31,693 bases of DNA from DASPFV01 sp035620975 (GTDB taxonomy: Bacteria > Acidobacteriota > Vicinamibacteria > Vicinamibacterales > 2-12-FULL-66-21), in assembly GCA_035620975.1 (NCBI GenBank), contig DASPFV010000303.1, forward strand, positions 1 to 31,693, in the 5' to 3' direction. The notes below the pieces were generated by a model that worked only from the letters and a program-made list of their open reading frames with translations, ran no database searches and was not told where the DNA came from. Below are positions 29,623-31,693 of this stretch, one piece after another. Within the stretch, counting starts at the first letter, position 1; every line of letters begins with the position of its first letter. Both the position numbers and the translations under genes were made by a program.

Positions 29623-31693
29623 ATGTTCGACACCCAGGATCTGCAGCCGCCCGCGACGGTCGCGCCCGACGCCGGGCCGCTGCCGCTTTCCCAGGCCAGC
29701 CAGCCGGTGCACCCGCTGGACCGTCTGACGGCCGTTTTCCGCCACCGTCGCGTCGCCGGCGCCGCATTCGTGATCGTGGTCGGGATACTCGCGCTGCAGA
29801 CCTACTCGATGATTCCGCTGTACCGGGCGAGCGCGCAGGTGCTGATTCAGGATGAGCGGAGCACGGCCGTCGGCAACCTGAACGCGAACGATCCGCTCTT
29901 CTGGCAGGAGTCGGATCAGTACTACAACACTCAGTACAGCATCCTCCGCAGCCGCGGGCTGGCCAAGCGCGTCGTGACGCGGCTCCGGCTGCACGAGCAC
30001 CCGCTCTTCGACGGCTCGGCGCCGCAGAGCCGGGGGCCGCTCACCCTGGTGCGCGAGACGCGGCAGGCCATCGGCACGGCCGTCCGGCGCCTGATCGCCC
30101 GTGGTGCACCGGCGGCCGCGCCGGTCGATGCGCCGGCCGCCGACGAGACCTCGGCGGAAAGCGCCCTCATCAGCGCGTTCCTCGGCGGTCTCGAGGTCGT
30201 GCCGGAGAAGGCCACGCGGCTCGTCTCCCTCGCCTACACGTCGCCCGATCCCCGGTTCGCTGCGCTGGCCGCGAACACGCTCGCCGAGGAGTACGCGCAG
30301 CAGAACCTCGATCTCCGGCTGGAGACCATCAAGAAGAACCTGACGTGGCTCGGCGAGGAAGTGAAACGCCAGGAGGCCAAGGTCCGCGACGCGGAAGCCG
30401 CCCTCGCGCGCTACCGCGAGGACCAGAACGCGCTCTCACTCGAGGACCGTCAGAACATCGTCGTCGCGAGGCTGAACACGCTGAACGAGACGGTCACGCG
30501 GGCGCGCACCGCACGGCTGCAGAAGGAAGCCCTGTTCAGCCAGATCAAGTCTGTCGACCCGGCGTCGGACGCGGCTGACGCGTTCCCCGTGATTGCGGCC
30601 AGCCCTGGCGTGGTCGAGGCGAAGACCCGTCTCAACGAGCTGCTGGCGGAGAAGGCGCAGATCTCGAGCCGATATCTCCCGGACCATCCGGCGATGACGA
30701 AGATCGACACGCAGATCGAGAGTGCACGGGCCGCGCTCAACGCGCAGCGCGCGCGTGTGATCGAGGCCGTGCGGAACGACTTCGAGGCGGCGGCCGCCGA
30801 GGAGCGCAGCTTCGGCGCTCAGCTGGAATCCCAGAAGACGGCCGCCATGGATCTCGACCGGAAGAGCGGCGGGTACCTCGTGCTGCAGCGCGAGGCCGAA
30901 AGCAACCGGCAGGTCTACCAGTCGCTGCTGCAGCAGGAGAAGGAGCTGCGGGTCATCAGCAACAGCCGGACGAACAACGTGCAGCTCATGGACCGCGCGG
31001 AGGTGCCGGGCGCGCCGTTCTCGCCCAATGCGCGCAAGGAGTGGTTCACGGCGCTGCTGGCCGGCCTGATCGTGGCGGTCGGGCTCGCGTTCGGGCTCGA
31101 GTACCTGGATGATACGGTGAAGACCCCCGAGGACGTCGGAAAACGACTCGGGCTCCCGATGCTGGGGCTCGTGCCGGCGGTGCGCGGCGAGCACGTGCCT
31201 CTGCTCTCCGAGCCGGTGCCGCACGACTTCGGCGAGGCGTTCCGGTCGCTCCGGACGTCGCTCGTGTTCACCGGCAGTGCCGGCGGTCCGCGCGTCATCG
31301 CGGTCACGAGCAGTCAGCCGCTCGAAGGAAAGACCACGACGGCGTGCAACCTGGCCATGGCGCTGGCGCTGGGCGGCTCCCGCGTGCTCGTCGTCGACGC
31401 CGACCTGCGCCGGCCCGGGCTGCACAAGGCCATGGGCGTCGGAAACGAGCTGGGGCTGTCACACGTGCTCGTGGGTCAGGCGCGCGTCCGCGACGCCGTG
31501 CAGCGCACGCGCGAGGACAACCTCTTCGTGATCTCGGCGGGCCGCCTGCCGCCGAACCCGTCGGAGCTCTTGGCCTCGCCCCGGATGCAGCTCTTCATCG
31601 ACCACCTGCAGAACGGCCCGTTCGACTGGGTGATCGTCGACACACCGCCGGTGCTGGCGGTCACCGACGCGGTGATCGTCGGGCGGATGGTCT
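29623..31693 (+). CDS. Wzc-like chain-length determinant/tyrosine autokinase (partial)
   Basis: The open frame runs from the ATG at 29623 to the window end without a stop (690 codons visible), so the gene is truncated by the window. An N-terminal Wzz domain has a first membrane helix at about residues 44-63, an extended coiled-coil periplasmic part ('LGEEVKRQEAKVRDAEAALARYRE', 'LQREAESNRQVYQSLLQQEKELR'), a Pro-rich 'VPGAPFSPN' and a second helix at about 475-495. The cytoplasmic BY-kinase domain shows Walker A 'SQPLEGKTTTACNLA' (about 564-578), Walker A' 'VLVVDADLRRPGLHK' and Walker B 'DWVIVDTPPV'. These proteins control polymerisation and export of exopolysaccharide or capsule. A C-terminal tyrosine cluster, if present, lies outside the window. 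Confidence 0.93.
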   Translation, partial: MFDTQDLQPPATVAPDAGPLPLSQASQPVHPLDRLTAVFRHRRVAGAAFVIVVGILALQTYSMIPLYRASAQVLIQDERSTAVGNLNANDPLFWQESDQYYNTQYSILRSRGLAKRVVTRLRLHEHPLFDGSAPQSRGPLTLVRETRQAIGTAVRRLIARGAPAAAPVDAPAADETSAESALISAFLGGLEVVPEKATRLVSLAYTSPDPRFAALAANTLAEEYAQQNLDLRLETIKKNLTWLGEEVKRQEAKVRDAEAALARYREDQNALSLEDRQNIVVARLNTLNETVTRARTARLQKEALFSQIKSVDPASDAADAFPVIAASPGVVEAKTRLNELLAEKAQISSRYLPDHPAMTKIDTQIESARAALNAQRARVIEAVRNDFEAAAAEERSFGAQLESQKTAAMDLDRKSGGYLVLQREAESNRQVYQSLLQQEKELRVISNSRTNNVQLMDRAEVPGAPFSPNARKEWFTALLAGLIVAVGLAFGLEYLDDTVKTPEDVGKRLGLPMLGLVPAVRGEHVPLLSEPVPHDFGEAFRSLRTSLVFTGSAGGPRVIAVTSSQPLEGKTTTACNLAMALALGGSRVLVVDADLRRPGLHKAMGVGNELGLSHVLVGQARVRDAVQRTREDNLFVISAGRLPPNPSELLASPRMQLFIDHLQNGPFDWVIVDTPPVLAVTDAVIVGRMV

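Overview
The window is GC-rich, gene-dense bacterial DNA with short intergenic gaps and many overlapping stop/start codons. Gene content and the style of the intergenic repeats suggest a soil-type Acidobacteriota, perhaps class Vicinamibacteria. That placement is inference from gene families and composition; there is no rRNA or tRNA marker here.

Layout. (1) 52-525 (-): a small DUF4112 membrane protein. (2) 593-13029 (+): five tightly coupled genes for alpha-glucan and trehalose metabolism (glgX/treX-type debranching enzyme, glgE, a treS-maltokinase fusion, treZ, treY). Together they can interconvert glycogen, trehalose, maltose and maltose-1-phosphate in a closed loop. (3) 13295-17957 (-): a conserved protein of unknown function, a phytanoyl-CoA dioxygenase-like enzyme, an aldehyde dehydrogenase of the 2-oxoglutarate-semialdehyde type, a HAD hydrolase and bacterioferritin. 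These are separated by islands of degenerate short repeats. (4) 18100-22018 (-): yebC-ruvC-ruvA-ruvB-fabH, with overlapping or nearly abutting genes. (5) 22131-28759 (-): a lasso-peptide biosynthetic cluster. (6) 29067-31693 (+): a secreted carboxypeptidase-regulatory-like protein and a Wzc-type chain-length/tyrosine-kinase protein cut by the window end, probably the start of an exopolysaccharide locus.

The lasso cluster is the main discovery. In transcription order it encodes two class I methyltransferases, a PqqD-like leader-recognition protein (B1), an asparagine-synthetase-like macrolactam cyclase (C), a 57-residue precursor peptide at 24697-24870, a transglutaminase-like leader peptidase (B2), a PRMT-like methyltransferase with a PqqD-like tail, and an HPr-kinase-like protein. 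The precursor has the YxxPxL leader motif and a Thr at leader position -2. Its predicted core, AGGSTQADAGANMMRA, places Asp at core position 8 for an Ala1-Asp8 macrolactam. No exporter or isopeptidase is visible in the window. The tailoring set (PRMT-like enzyme, kinase, two further methyltransferases) is unusually rich, and the core lacks the C-terminal Ser that the best-known lasso kinases modify.

A second theme is repeats. At least five unrelated families of short degenerate repeats sit at gene junctions. In two cases (the aldehyde dehydrogenase and one methyltransferase) the repeat forms the apparent N-terminal codons of the protein.
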